From positions 70,105-134,104 of the forward strand of contig DASYKS010000011.1 of NCBI GenBank assembly GCA_035995205.1: DNA of 64,000 nt. The letters run 5' to 3'. Numbering within the stretch: the stretch's first letter is position 1; each line of letters starts with the position of its first letter. This DNA is from DASYKS01 sp035995205 (GTDB taxonomy: Bacteria > Acidobacteriota > Thermoanaerobaculia > Multivoradales > UBA5704). The position numbers were made by a program, and so were the translations under genes. Shown here in pieces: positions 18,363-27,187 of this stretch. The notes under the pieces were generated by a model. That model did not search any database, was not told the DNA's origin, and worked only from the letters and a program-made list of their open reading frames with translations.

Positions 18363-18974
18363 ATGAGCGACCTCTCCGAGACGATCGCCGAAACGGTAGA
18401 CAGCGCCGGAGACGACTCCGGCTTCTCTTTGAACTCCGTGATCGCGCTGCTGGTGGCCCTGATCGCCACGTTCATGGCGGTCTGCAACATCAAGGACGGC
18501 AACATCTGCCAGACGATGGCGCAGCAGCAGGCCAAGGCGGTCGACTCCTGGTCGTACTACCAGGCCAAGAGCATGAAGCAGAACCTCGCCGAGAGTGTGC
18601 TCGACCAGCTCACTTTTCAGAAGGAATCCTCTGGAGATCACCTCTCTCCCATGGTTGCGACCCTGCTCGACCAAAAGATCGAGTCTTACGCGGCCAAGGC
18701 GAAGAAATACGGTTCGGAAAAAGACGAGATCAAAGCCCAAGCCGAAGCCGCCGAAGCCGAATACGACCGCCTAGGCGTCCACGACGACCAGTTCGATATC
18801 TCCGAAGCCGCCCTAAGCATCGCGATCGCGCTGCTCGGAGTGAGCGCCCTCACCCGCAAGAAATGGCTGACCGTCCTCGCTGTCATCTTCGCGGTCGGCG
18901 GCTTAATTTTCGGCTTGGCGGGGTTCTTGGGATGGGGTCTGCACCCGGATGCGGTGGCTAAGGTTTTGACCTAG
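18363..18974 (+). CDS. DUF4337-type membrane protein
   Basis: A 203-residue protein with an N-terminal TM helix (LNSVIALLVALIATFMAVC), a long helical middle rich in Lys/Glu beginning WSYYQAKSMKQNLAES, and two C-terminal TM helices. The WxYYQAKxxKQ segment is characteristic of DUF4337 proteins, whose function is not known. GGAAGG precedes the ATG. The 224 bp upstream, after the VapC-type gene, show no gene and must carry its promoter. Confidence 0.85.
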   Translation: MSDLSETIAETVDSAGDDSGFSLNSVIALLVALIATFMAVCNIKDGNICQTMAQQQAKAVDSWSYYQAKSMKQNLAESVLDQLTFQKESSGDHLSPMVATLLDQKIESYAAKAKKYGSEKDEIKAQAEAAEAEYDRLGVHDDQFDISEAALSIAIALLGVSALTRKKWLTVLAVIFAVGGLIFGLAGFLGWGLHPDAVAKVLT

Positions 18975-19042
18975 AGGGGGCTACGGATCTTCTCCCCGGC
19001 ACCCCTCCTTCTCCGAGGTATATTCGGCCCAGGAGGTGGCCT

Positions 19043-19501
19043 GTGGGGTTGAAAGTTTGGATCCTCGCGCTTGCCGTAACGTTCGCCTGCTCCCAGTCCG
19101 AAGGTCCGGTGCAGCGGATGGAGCCTGTGGCGGTGAATTCGAAACCCGAGACTTCGACGGGCGCTGCGTCAACCGGTCCCGGGGACCCCGACACCCGGGC
19201 GGCGGCGGTGACGGCGGCGATCTGCTCGGCCGGCGGTTCGGCCGGTACCGTTCCAGGGCTTGAGCCGTTTGGCCCGGGGCTTACCGAGCGTTTGTCCGAC
19301 CTGCACGGCGAGCTTGCGGCCGGCTGCACGGGAACGCTGGTCCGTGGCGAGCCGAAGTCTCCGGGAGGCGACGGCCGAGCCTCCCACCACCTCCTGCTCC
19401 GCGTCGGCGACCGGAATCTTCTGGGGCTCCGCCTCGCCTACGATCCGCGCCGTGACACCTTTCAGGTCCTGGGTTTCTGGAGACCGACGCCATCCCTGTA
19501 G
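19043..19501 (+). CDS. putative lipoprotein, no known family
   Basis: The 152-residue protein starts at GTG 19043 behind a strong AGGAGG. The N-terminus is a short hydrophobic signal (VWILALAVTFAC) with a Cys at residue 16 that could be lipidated, although the residues before it fit the lipobox only loosely. A low-complexity Pro/Ser/Thr linker follows, then a small domain ending LLRVGDRNLLGLRLAYDPR and FQVLGFWRP. I recognise no domain. It stands alone on the plus strand between the DUF4337 gene and a small membrane protein. Confidence 0.6.
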   Translation: MGLKVWILALAVTFACSQSEGPVQRMEPVAVNSKPETSTGAASTGPGDPDTRAAAVTAAICSAGGSAGTVPGLEPFGPGLTERLSDLHGELAAGCTGTLVRGEPKSPGGDGRASHHLLLRVGDRNLLGLRLAYDPRRDTFQVLGFWRPTPSL

Positions 19502-19572
19502 GGATCGGTAGATTCTCCCGCGAAGAAACTCCGCGGCGGGCCTCTCGTATTTCCGGGAGGAGGGCCTCTACG

Positions 19573-19770
19573 ATGTGGACGTTCCTGGCCTGGTTGATCC
19601 TCTTCGTGCTCTGCTGGCCGCTCGCGCTGCTGGCCTTGGTGCTCTATCCCCTGGTGTGGTTGCTCTCTGTGCCGTTCCGGATTCTGGGCATCACTCTGGA
19701 CGCGGTCTTCGAGCTGCTGAAGGCGATCCTCTTCCTACCCGCTAGGGTGCTGGGTGCCCGGCGGGCTTAG
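19573..19770 (+). CDS. small two-helix membrane protein
   Basis: A 65-residue, almost wholly hydrophobic protein with helices at about residues 3-30 and 32-58 and a basic tail (LGARRA), which predicts cytoplasmic ends. GGGAGGAGGG lies upstream of the ATG. Its stop overlaps the stop of the convergent esterase gene by 4 nt. The function is unknown. Family members I recall are short acidobacterial and proteobacterial membrane proteins without assigned role. Confidence 0.6.
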   Translation: MWTFLAWLILFVLCWPLALLALVLYPLVWLLSVPFRILGITLDAVFELLKAILFLPARVLGARRA

Positions 19771-20981
19771 CGCTTGCCTGATCCGTAGAGGAAAAGCAGC
19801 ATTCCCTCGACGCGGGAGGCCCATGAGAGCTCCTCGTGTTGCCCCCCTTCTTGCTCAATAAAGGCGAGATCGGCTCCCATCTTCCAGCCTTTCTTCTGGA
19901 GCGTGTCGCGGAGGCGGAGGATGGCGGCGACGAAGTCGTCGCCTTCTTTGGAACCGACGTCCGCATAGACCCGCAGGCGCGGCTTTTTCGGCAGAGCCGA
20001 GATCTTTCGCGCCAGCAGCTCGTTGTCCCACGGAGCGGCGGGCGAAACGGCGAGCGCGGCGCCGAAGGTTTTCGGATGGTCGAGCGCGAGCCAGAGCGAG
20101 ACCAGGCCTCCAAGCGAGGCGCCGCCGATTGCGGTGTCGCCCGGACCGCTCTTGGTGCGGTAGGTGCGATCGATGAAGGGTTTGAGCTCTTCGATCAGGA
20201 ACCGGCCGTACCGGTCGGCTTTGCCTCCGATCCTACGGACGGTGCCGTCGTCGTCTTTCCAATCGACCGGGGTGGGCCCGTACTCGTCCATTCGCGCTTC
20301 GGTATTGTGGACCGCGACGATGATCACCGGCTCGATCCGGCCTTTGGAAATCAGCGCTTCCGCGGTTTCGTCCACCTGCCACTCCATGCCCTGGTCCGCC
20401 CCGTCGAAGACGCTTTGGCCATCGTGGAGGTAGAGGACCGGATAACGGCGCCGCGGCGCCTGGTCATAGCTGGGCGGCAGATACACCTGGACCTCGCGCG
20501 GTGCGACGAAGTGCGAAGGGAACGCGGGATGGCGACGGATCGTGCCGACGCGAGACAGCTCGATCGGTTCGGGCGGCGCGTCGAACCCCCGGCTTACCGT
20601 TTGGGTCGCCGTGCGCAGGAAGAGCAACCGGTTGCGAAACTCCTCCCATCCTTCGTCGGCGCGACGAACCGGGTGCTCGATTTTGAATTTGTAAGCGATC
20701 CCCTGGCCGCCGAACGGCGTGCGCGGAAAAGTCACCGTCACCTCGTAACGGCCATCGCCGTCGGGATCGGCGGCGAGGAGCGACTCCTCCCAGGAGAGGG
20801 GCACGGCCCCGCCGCGCACGCCGACCTGATCGGTTTTGGGATCGAACCGTCCCCGGGCGACCGCCGGATGCATGTCGAGGACGAACGTCACCGTAAACGG
20901 TTGCGCCCGGGCGCCGGGGGCCAGAGCCGCCGCACCCAGTGCGAGGAGGCAGAGAGTGCGAGAGAGAGACCTGATCTTCAT
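19767..20981 (-). CDS. secreted esterase, enterochelin-esterase (Fes/YieL) type
   Basis: The 404-residue protein has a signal peptide (ending GARAQ near residue 27), an N-terminal beta-sandwich like the starch-binding module found in this family (residues about 28-135), then an alpha/beta-hydrolase domain. VLYLHDGQSVFDG, the nucleophile Ser289 in GGASLGG and catalytic His in EGGQHEELSW are visible. It hydrolyses an ester in the periplasm or outside; the substrate is unknown. It begins 6 bp after the stop of the TPR gene, so the two are co-transcribed. Confidence 0.88.
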   Translation of the reverse strand: MKIRSLSRTLCLLALGAAALAPGARAQPFTVTFVLDMHPAVARGRFDPKTDQVGVRGGAVPLSWEESLLAADPDGDGRYEVTVTFPRTPFGGQGIAYKFKIEHPVRRADEGWEEFRNRLLFLRTATQTVSRGFDAPPEPIELSRVGTIRRHPAFPSHFVAPREVQVYLPPSYDQAPRRRYPVLYLHDGQSVFDGADQGMEWQVDETAEALISKGRIEPVIIVAVHNTEARMDEYGPTPVDWKDDDGTVRRIGGKADRYGRFLIEELKPFIDRTYRTKSGPGDTAIGGASLGGLVSLWLALDHPKTFGAALAVSPAAPWDNELLARKISALPKKPRLRVYADVGSKEGDDFVAAILRLRDTLQKKGWKMGADLAFIEQEGGQHEELSWASRVEGMLLFLYGSGKR

Positions 20982-20987
20982 GGTCGG

Positions 20988-22316
20988 CTAGCTCCGTCCT
21001 TCCAACGCTTGAACCTCCCGAACGGCGGCTTCCAGAAGAGCCAGGGTCGCGCGCTCGGCGGCGAGGGCGTTTTGCAGCAGCAGGACGGAGGCGAGCGCCT
21101 CGCGTTGGATGCCGAGCCCGAGGAAGGTGCCGATCATCTCGTCGAGCAGGGGGCGCAGGTCGCGAGTGCGTCCTTGGCGCAGCAGAAGCGCGCCATAGTC
21201 GAGGGTGACTAGCGCGACGTGGAACGGGAGGCTCTGGTCCGCGAAGCGGCGGCGCAACCCGCGGAACGCATGCTCCGCGATCGACCAACGTTCGAGACCC
21301 GCGGCGATCTTGCCTTCGACCCACGAGAGCTTCAAGCGATCCGTCTCGCCAAAGAAAGGCTCCAGGTGGGGACGAAGCGTGCGCAGCATCTCCTCCGCGA
21401 AGGTGAAACGGCCGAGGTCGACCATGCGGCCCATCATGTTGTGAAGGGCGAACAGCGAAACGCGTGGGTCTGTTCCTGGGGTGAGAAGAGGGAGGGCTTC
21501 AAGAAGGAGCAAGACGGCTCGGGTGTTGTCGCCCTTGTAGCCGGCGACGCTAGCAAGGTGAAGTAGGGTCTTGCCAGCTTCGTAGGAGGAGTCGTTTTGA
21601 CGGCGTAGGGCGAAAGCGCATGTGAGAAGTGCTTCAGCCTCCGTAAAGCGACGAGAGTCGGCGAATACGTCCGCCAAAACCTCTGTCAGATGCGCGAGAA
21701 GTAGGAGTGGTCTGGTACCCACCTGCCAGGAGGCGATCGCCTGGTTCAGATCTCCTTCGGCTTCCAGAAACTGGCCTTGCAGTCGCCTTGCATTTCCAAT
21801 CTCGGCCCAAATACCAGCACGTAGGTCGCCGAGCGAACCCTGCGGATACTCACCAGGCAGAAGCTTTAAAGAACACCCCTCGGCGAAAACAGCAGCGATG
21901 AGCGCCGTCTCCGGATCTTCGTGCCGTTGGCTCCGGGCAAAGGCGAGCCAAGCGGCTGCCTGTTCCCACCAGAGGTCCGATCCTTCCAATTCGGCGGGCG
22001 CCGCAGCCGGTACTTCGCCCAGGTCGGCAATCGTCCAGACCTCCGCTTCCGCGATGTCGCGGACGGCACGCAGTTCCTTACTGAACTGGAGAGCATCCCG
22101 AATTCCCCGCTCGACCGGAAATTCATAAGTCTCGGGGCGTAGGGGGTGCGGGTCCGCATGTCGAAAAAGCGGAGCGCTGAGGGAAGCAAGCTCATTCGAG
22201 CAATCGGCGCAGCTTCGCAGGAGGTGGCGTACCAGCCCCTTGCTTTCTTCCATGGAGAGCTTGCCAATCAGGAATGCTTCCCATGTGCTGGGCACAGGGC
22301 AACGTGTTTGGCTCAT
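20988..22316 (-). CDS. zinc-finger/TPR-type protein
   Basis: This 442-residue protein begins with a region like the anti-sigma zf-HC2 finger: a short helix (EAFLIGKLSMEE) followed by HLLRSCADC, where His and two Cys could bind zinc. The rest is helical and TPR-like, with repeats around residues 170-430 (for example RRLQGQFLEAEGDLNQAI and FADSRRFTEAEALLTCAF). No TM helix is visible, unlike classical anti-sigma factors, and no sigma gene is in view. A secreted repeat peptide lies 111 bp upstream and an esterase immediately downstream. A regulatory or scaffold role is likely, but this is inference. Confidence 0.75.
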   Translation of the reverse strand: MSQTRCPVPSTWEAFLIGKLSMEESKGLVRHLLRSCADCSNELASLSAPLFRHADPHPLRPETYEFPVERGIRDALQFSKELRAVRDIAEAEVWTIADLGEVPAAAPAELEGSDLWWEQAAAWLAFARSQRHEDPETALIAAVFAEGCSLKLLPGEYPQGSLGDLRAGIWAEIGNARRLQGQFLEAEGDLNQAIASWQVGTRPLLLLAHLTEVLADVFADSRRFTEAEALLTCAFALRRQNDSSYEAGKTLLHLASVAGYKGDNTRAVLLLLEALPLLTPGTDPRVSLFALHNMMGRMVDLGRFTFAEEMLRTLRPHLEPFFGETDRLKLSWVEGKIAAGLERWSIAEHAFRGLRRRFADQSLPFHVALVTLDYGALLLRQGRTRDLRPLLDEMIGTFLGLGIQREALASVLLLQNALAAERATLALLEAAVREVQALEGRS

Positions 22317-22427
22317 CCCGGATCCTCAAAAATAGAGAAGAAGGACCGACAGCGAACCGAATTCTCTCACAGAGAAGCCTGCGGGGATGCCACGGAACGA
22401 ATTTCGCGGCATCCCACGATCCAATGC

Positions 22428-22757
22428 TCACGGACGCGGAGCCAAGGTGCCATCCGGGCTCATGTCCGTACCGACTTCCCTCCCCGCGGAAGCCGGGAGA
22501 CCATTGGGATAAATGTCCGTACCAGCATCGCTCTCCGCGGAAACCGGGAGGCCATTGGGGTTGATGTCCGTGCCCTGCTCTCCCCAAATTGCTTTAGGGG
22601 CAACGGAGCCGAGCCAGCCCAGGATGCGGCTCCAAACCTGTTCATAGGACAACGTGGCAGCGAGAGGAGTCTCGATCGGGCGGGCCGAGGCGGCGAGGGG
22701 TAGGGCGAGCAGCAGGACGGCGGCGAGGGCGAGGCGGCGACCGACGGCGCGAGACAT
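22428..22757 (-). CDS. small secreted peptide with 17-residue repeats
   Basis: The 109-residue protein starts at ATG 22757, preceded by GGAGGAAG; the open frame continues further upstream but has no better start. A signal peptide (VLLLALPLAASA) is followed by a spacer (YEQVWSRILGWLGSVAP) and then repeats at the C-terminus: GTDINPNGLPVSAESDA, GTDIYPNGLPASAGREV and the partial GTDMSPDGTLAPRP. The repeats are also clear at DNA level as a 51-bp period. I know no family for it. It is the first gene of the peptide-TPR-esterase operon and is divergent from the HTH gene. It could be an exported signal, a modified-peptide precursor or a cell-surface protein. Confidence 0.7.
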   Translation of the reverse strand: MSRAVGRRLALAAVLLLALPLAASARPIETPLAATLSYEQVWSRILGWLGSVAPKAIWGEQGTDINPNGLPVSAESDAGTDIYPNGLPASAGREVGTDMSPDGTLAPRP

Positions 22758-22979
22758 AGGTTCTTCCTCCGGAGCCGCGGGTCCAGCGGGTGCCGGGATG
22801 GCCCCCGCGCCCGCGGGGGCAACGCTCGGGCGTTGCCAAGTGAGGCGAAGCATCGCAGGAGTTGACCCGTGCCGCGCATGGGTAGGGGTCGGTCGACAAA
22901 CGAAGCCGACCGCCGCTCTCAGCCACCGCTTACGACTTGAATATCTGTTCCACGCCACATCACGGAGATCGACGATCCG

Positions 22980-23009
22980 TTGACGATGATTCGACCGATG
23001 GAGTATGCT
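22980..23009 (+). promoter_or_regulatory. sigma-70-type promoter, near-leaderless
   Basis: TTGACG at 22980-22985 and TATGCT at 23004-23009 are separated by 18 bp. Initiation 6-8 bases after the -10 would fall at about 23015-23018, right at the ATG at 23019, so the transcript of the HTH gene would have almost no leader. No ribosome binding site precedes that ATG, which fits. Confidence 0.55.
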
Positions 23010-23018
23010 CGCCCTACC

Positions 23019-23540
23019 ATGAGCGAAGGAGAAATCCACCGCGCCCGCAAGCTTCTGGCTGCGCTGATTCATCTGTCCAACAAGTCGCGCCAGGAGATCG
23101 ACGAGCTGCTCGACAACTGCCGCGGCCAGACCAGCCAGCTGCTCACCGGCCGCATCGCGATGCGCTACGAGCACATCCTGCGCGTGCTCGACGCGATCCA
23201 CATTCCGCCCGGCGACTTCTTCCGCACCCTGTTTCCCAAACCGGGAGACCGCGGCGGACTTGCCGAAGGCCCCGTCCTCGCGCGCTACATCGACGCGCTC
23301 GACGAGGCCGGCGTCCCGGTGCCGCCCCTGGAGCCCCAGCCCGCGCCGCTGCTGATCGACCCCGCTGATCTCGAACGCCACGTCCGCGCCGCGATGACCG
23401 AAGCGCTCGCGGCGCTCGACCGCGCGCCGAAGGCGGAGCAGCGGGCCGAGCCCGAGGGAAAAGCCGCCGCCCCGAAAGCGAAGAAGGTGCCGGCCGCCAA
23501 GAGGAAAGCGGGCGGCGCGGGTCGCGCGAAGAAGTCGTAA
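23019..23540 (+). CDS. small HTH-like protein with basic Ala/Lys tail, paralogue 1
   Basis: The protein is about 173 residues from ATG 23019 (ATG 22998 would overlap the predicted -10 element). Residues about 1-70 form a helical XRE-like region: LSNKSRQEIDELL, GQTSQLLTGRIAMRYEHI, LDAIHIPPGDFF. The tail is Lys/Ala/Pro-rich (KAKKVPAAKRKAGG), like histone-H1-type DNA-binding extensions. The protein at 56137-56526 shares the same order of motifs, including the G...L.GRIAMR..H and P..DFFR signatures. It probably binds DNA. It lies between the divergent repeat peptide and a large secreted protein. Confidence 0.75.
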   Translation: MSEGEIHRARKLLAALIHLSNKSRQEIDELLDNCRGQTSQLLTGRIAMRYEHILRVLDAIHIPPGDFFRTLFPKPGDRGGLAEGPVLARYIDALDEAGVPVPPLEPQPAPLLIDPADLERHVRAAMTEALAALDRAPKAEQRAEPEGKAAAPKAKKVPAAKRKAGGAGRAKKS

Positions 23541-23599
23541 ATCGGGCGGGGTGATCTGGCACAGGAAGTAATCTCCTCGAAAAACGAAATCGGAGATCC

Positions 23600-26359
23600 A
23601 TGCCCCACCCGCCCTTTCGCATGGCTCCGGCCCTCTTCCTCCTGTTCCTGGCCCTGCCCGCGGCGGGGTGGCGGTCGGAGCTGCTCAAAGACCTTCGGAC
23701 CGCGCCCTGGCCGGCGAACGGCGCGCCGGAAGGGCTCACGGCCGTCGGCTCGGAGGCGTTCTTCTCCACCGGTTCCGAGCGAGGGCTCTGGCGGAGCGAC
23801 GGCACGGTGGCTGGCACCGAGAAGCTGGGTCCGCTGAGGAATCCCTACCGCTTGGGCCAGGCGGGAGGGAGGCACCTGTTCGCCGACGCGGGGCTCGTGG
23901 GCGATTACGAGCTCTGGTCGACGGGTGACACGCCGGCTTCGACCGAGCGTCTCGCTTCGGGGCTGCAATGGATCGACGTCGAGCAGCCCGCGGTCGAGAT
24001 CGGCGCCCGGTCGCTGATCGCCGTCGCCGACGAAGCTCATGGGTTCGAGCCCTGGGTGAGCGATGGCACCCCGGCGGGGACGAAACGGCTCGCGGATCTG
24101 GTGCCGGGACCCGGCAGCTCGAACCCCAATGGATTCGTCGCCTGGCGCGGGCGGGTCTATTTCGTCACCTCCTCCGCGGCGGGCGCGAGCCTGTGGGCGA
24201 CGAACGGCGAGCGGGCGTTCCCGATCGCCGCGACCCCCGCGCCGGTTTCGGGTCCGAGCCGCGCTTACGGCTTGCGCGCTCTGCCCGGCGGCCTCGTCTT
24301 CTTCACCGAGGGGCGGGGCCGCGGAGCGGAGGTCTGGCGCTCCGACGGCACCGCCCGCGGCACGTTCCGACTGGCCCGGCTGACGCGGCGGCCGGTGCCG
24401 GACGGCGGCTTCGTGCTCGACCTCCTCGCGATCGGCGACCGGCTCACCTTCCTGCTCCACCTGGTCGAAGCGTCCGGCGATGACCGGAACGAGCTGTGGA
24501 GCACCGACGGCAGCTCCGCGGGAACCGTCCGGCTGCTCGCCCAGGCGGGCCTCACCCGGGGGGACCTCGGTACGGCGAAGCGCCGTCTGGTGTATAGCTC
24601 CGACCGAGATCACGGCACCGAGCTTTGGGGAAGCGACGGCACCGCCGCCGGTACCCGGATCGTCGCCGACCTCTGTCCCGGACCCTGCTCCACCTACATC
24701 GACGCGATCGTTTGGATCGGCGAAAGAATCGCCGTCGTGGCGCGGAATCCGCCGGCCGGCAACTCGGCGACGCTCTGGTCGATCGACCCGGAAGTGCCCG
24801 AGCACCGGCCGATCGAGTTGGCAAACTTCGCCAACTTCCGGTCGGCCAACGCCCTCGGTGCCGGAGCGCAGCGCGGTACCTTCACCATCGACCTGCTTCA
24901 AAAGAGCTGGCTCTGGTCGACCGACGGCAGCCGCGCGGGGACCCACCGTCTGATCGAAGCTCCATTGCAGGGATTCACCGGGCCGGGCGCCACCCTCGCC
25001 GACGGGACGCTCCTATTCCAGGGACAGGATGCCGAGCACGGCGCGGAGCTCTGGCGCAGCGACGGCACGCTCGAAGGCACGGAGCTAGTTATCGACCTGG
25101 CGACCGAGGACTACGGCGGCTCGACCCCTGAGTACTTCGCGGGCGATGGCGGCCTCGGCGCGTTCATCGCGCAAGACGACTCCGACCGGGGCCTTTTCGT
25201 GACCGACGGTACGGCGGCCGGCACCGTGCGCATCCTGCTCGGTCGCGGTCCCCTCTTCGGACCCTTTGCCACGCGCTCTCTCGGTTCGAAGCTTTGTTTC
25301 TCGATCATCCACGGCTCCCGGGCGTCGCTTTGGGTGACCGACGGCTCCCGGGCCGGCACCCGCGATCTCCTGCCGGCCGGGACGTCCTTTGCGTCGGCGG
25401 CCGAAGATCTCGTCCGGTTCGGCGGAGAGGTTTACTTTGCCGCCCGCGATCCCGAGCATGGCATCGAGCTTTGGGCGTCCAACGGCACCCGGGCAGGAAC
25501 GCGGCGGGTCACCGATCTCGCCCCCGGCCCGGCGAACGCGGCGCCGCGCGGTCTGGTCCTCGCCGCGGGTCGCCTCTGGCTGACGGCGGACGGCCCCGAC
25601 GGCCGGGCGCTCTACGCGACCGACGGCTCGACCGAAGGAACCCGCGAGATCCCGGGGCCGCGACCGACCGAAAGCGGCGGCGGTGCCGAGCGGGGCGGGC
25701 GGTTCTGGTATCTCGCCGAGGGGAGCGAGGAGCAGAGCCTCATCCTCGCCTCTGCCGATCTGGAGGGCGGGGCGAAGGAGTCCGACCTCGGCCATTCCGC
25801 CGCCTTCGAAGCGGGTCCCTGGAGACGAGTGGACGACAATCTGTTCCTGCCGTTTGCGGGTTTCGTAGGGGGCCAAGTTACGCAGGGCCTTTGGGTCATC
25901 GACGACCTCGGCACCCGTTTCCTCTCGGCCCCGGTTTTGACCGGCGATCCGACGGCTCCGACGTTCGCCTTCGCGGGGCGGCTCTTCTTCGCCGGCAACG
26001 ACGCCTCCTGGTACGGCAGGCTCTGGTCGAGCGACGGCACCCCCGAGGGCACCGGACCGTTCCTCGACCGGGAGGGAGGCTCGATCGCGGCGCCGGTCGG
26101 CGCCGGCCTCCTCGGCGGGCGCGCGGTCTTCGCCGGCGATGCGGAAGACAACGGCGGAGCCTTCTGGGAGACCGACGGCACCCCGGAGGGGACTTCCAAG
26201 ATCGCCGGGGCGTTGCCGGTTCACGAGGAGATCGTCTGGCCGATCCCGGCGCGCCTTCGCCATTGGGCACAGGTGGGAGATCGGATTCTCTATGTGTCCT
26301 GGGACCCCGAGCACGGCACCGAGCCTTGGGCACTCTCGCCGGACGGCGGAAACCGGTGA
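23600..26359 (+). CDS. secreted ELWxxDGT-repeat protein
   Basis: The 919-residue protein has a signal peptide (APALFLLFLALPAAGW) and then at least a dozen repeats of about 45-50 residues, each with a core like ELWRSDGTLEGTELV or LWSSDGTPEGT. This is the ELWxxDGT (hyalin-like) repeat family, expected to fold as beta-propeller blades and found in exported proteins. It has no sorting anchor or enzyme domain that I can see. GGAGATCC precedes ATG 23600. Located 59 bp after the HTH gene on the same strand, so it may be co-transcribed with it. Role is unknown; surface or extracellular. Confidence 0.9.
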   Translation: MPHPPFRMAPALFLLFLALPAAGWRSELLKDLRTAPWPANGAPEGLTAVGSEAFFSTGSERGLWRSDGTVAGTEKLGPLRNPYRLGQAGGRHLFADAGLVGDYELWSTGDTPASTERLASGLQWIDVEQPAVEIGARSLIAVADEAHGFEPWVSDGTPAGTKRLADLVPGPGSSNPNGFVAWRGRVYFVTSSAAGASLWATNGERAFPIAATPAPVSGPSRAYGLRALPGGLVFFTEGRGRGAEVWRSDGTARGTFRLARLTRRPVPDGGFVLDLLAIGDRLTFLLHLVEASGDDRNELWSTDGSSAGTVRLLAQAGLTRGDLGTAKRRLVYSSDRDHGTELWGSDGTAAGTRIVADLCPGPCSTYIDAIVWIGERIAVVARNPPAGNSATLWSIDPEVPEHRPIELANFANFRSANALGAGAQRGTFTIDLLQKSWLWSTDGSRAGTHRLIEAPLQGFTGPGATLADGTLLFQGQDAEHGAELWRSDGTLEGTELVIDLATEDYGGSTPEYFAGDGGLGAFIAQDDSDRGLFVTDGTAAGTVRILLGRGPLFGPFATRSLGSKLCFSIIHGSRASLWVTDGSRAGTRDLLPAGTSFASAAEDLVRFGGEVYFAARDPEHGIELWASNGTRAGTRRVTDLAPGPANAAPRGLVLAAGRLWLTADGPDGRALYATDGSTEGTREIPGPRPTESGGGAERGGRFWYLAEGSEEQSLILASADLEGGAKESDLGHSAAFEAGPWRRVDDNLFLPFAGFVGGQVTQGLWVIDDLGTRFLSAPVLTGDPTAPTFAFAGRLFFAGNDASWYGRLWSSDGTPEGTGPFLDREGGSIAAPVGAGLLGGRAVFAGDAEDNGGAFWETDGTPEGTSKIAGALPVHEEIVWPIPARLRHWAQVGDRILYVSWDPEHGTEPWALSPDGGNR

Positions 26360-26388
26360 CTCGATCAGGTTCCCAGAGCTGGCTGACC

Positions 26389-26886
26389 CTATGACTCCGG
26401 AGCCTCGTTGGATGCTTCGAGGACCCGTCGGTAGAGGCTCGGGCTGATCCGGAAGCCCGCTTTTGTCAGGAGTGTCTCAAGGATCGGGGCGACGGCAGGC
26501 ACAAGACCTCGGGATTTCGCCTCGATCAAGATTCCAAGAACTCCGATCACCCGAACTCCCATGCGGCGCGCGACCTCCCGGCCGCGACGTTCGTCCACGA
26601 CCAGAAGATCTGCGCCCACTTCTATCGCCAAGGCGATCGCTTCGGCTTCGCCGCTGTCAAGCTCGCCTTCGAGCGCCCGGACGAGCACGCGATCTTTGGG
26701 CAGAACCGTGCTCAGCCATTCGGCTTTTCGCAGCTCCTTGACTCCCGGTCGGTCATGATCGGCGGTCGCGATCTCTTCATGAACGGAAGCAGGAACGATC
26801 ACTCGCTCATAGAGCTGAGCCAGCAGATCAAGTCGGCCCACAGCGGAAAGGCTAATGATGGGCGAGGCGTCGCTAACGACGATCAC
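26389..26886 (-). CDS. DUF3368 PIN-like protein (toxin partner)
   Basis: A 165-residue protein with PIN-like acidic positions: VVSDASPIISL at the N-terminus, DSGEAEAIALA in the middle and LLVVDERRGREVA. This is the DUF3368 group, usually the second gene after a UPF0175 gene, in a toxin-antitoxin-like arrangement. It starts at GTG 26886, overlapping the UPF0175 stop as GTGA. Ribonuclease activity is predicted from the fold, not shown here. Confidence 0.88.
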   Translation of the reverse strand: MIVVSDASPIISLSAVGRLDLLAQLYERVIVPASVHEEIATADHDRPGVKELRKAEWLSTVLPKDRVLVRALEGELDSGEAEAIALAIEVGADLLVVDERRGREVARRMGVRVIGVLGILIEAKSRGLVPAVAPILETLLTKAGFRISPSLYRRVLEASNEAPES

Positions 26887-27134
26887 AAGCGACCCAGGCC
26901 GCGCAGCGTCTCCAGATCCTGTTCGAACTCCTCGACGTCGTAATGGACTGACAGACCGCGGCTTGCGAGCAGGTTCTGAAACTGAAATCGGCCCATCTCG
27001 GCGAACCGACTGGCTTGGGCGAGGGTCAGCTTCTCGCGTTCGAACAACAGAACGGCGATCTCCTGCCGCAGCTCGTCTGCCGACATCCGAGCGCTTTGGA
27101 GGAAGTCCTCTGAAATAGTGATCGAGAGGCTCAT
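26883..27134 (-). CDS. UPF0175 family protein (antitoxin-like)
   Basis: The 83-residue protein has the UPF0175 layout: a short beta strand (SLSITISEDF), the helix ELRQEIAVLLFEREKLTLAQA and FAEMGRFQFQNLLASRGL, then an acidic tail. The middle forms an HTH-like DNA-binding unit. It precedes and overlaps the DUF3368 gene, the usual pairing, and probably neutralises and represses it. Confidence 0.88.
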   Translation of the reverse strand: MSLSITISEDFLQSARMSADELRQEIAVLLFEREKLTLAQASRFAEMGRFQFQNLLASRGLSVHYDVEEFEQDLETLRGLGRL

Positions 27135-27187
27135 ACGCTTATTCTAGATCGGAAACTCTGACGCGGGCATATGGTGCTGCCGGGAAC

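Noticed and set aside
22428..23381. A 317-codon version of the repeat-peptide gene starting at 23381
   Set aside because: The first two thirds run antisense through the HTH gene and promoter. The internal ATG at 22757 has a strong ribosome binding site and begins a signal peptide.
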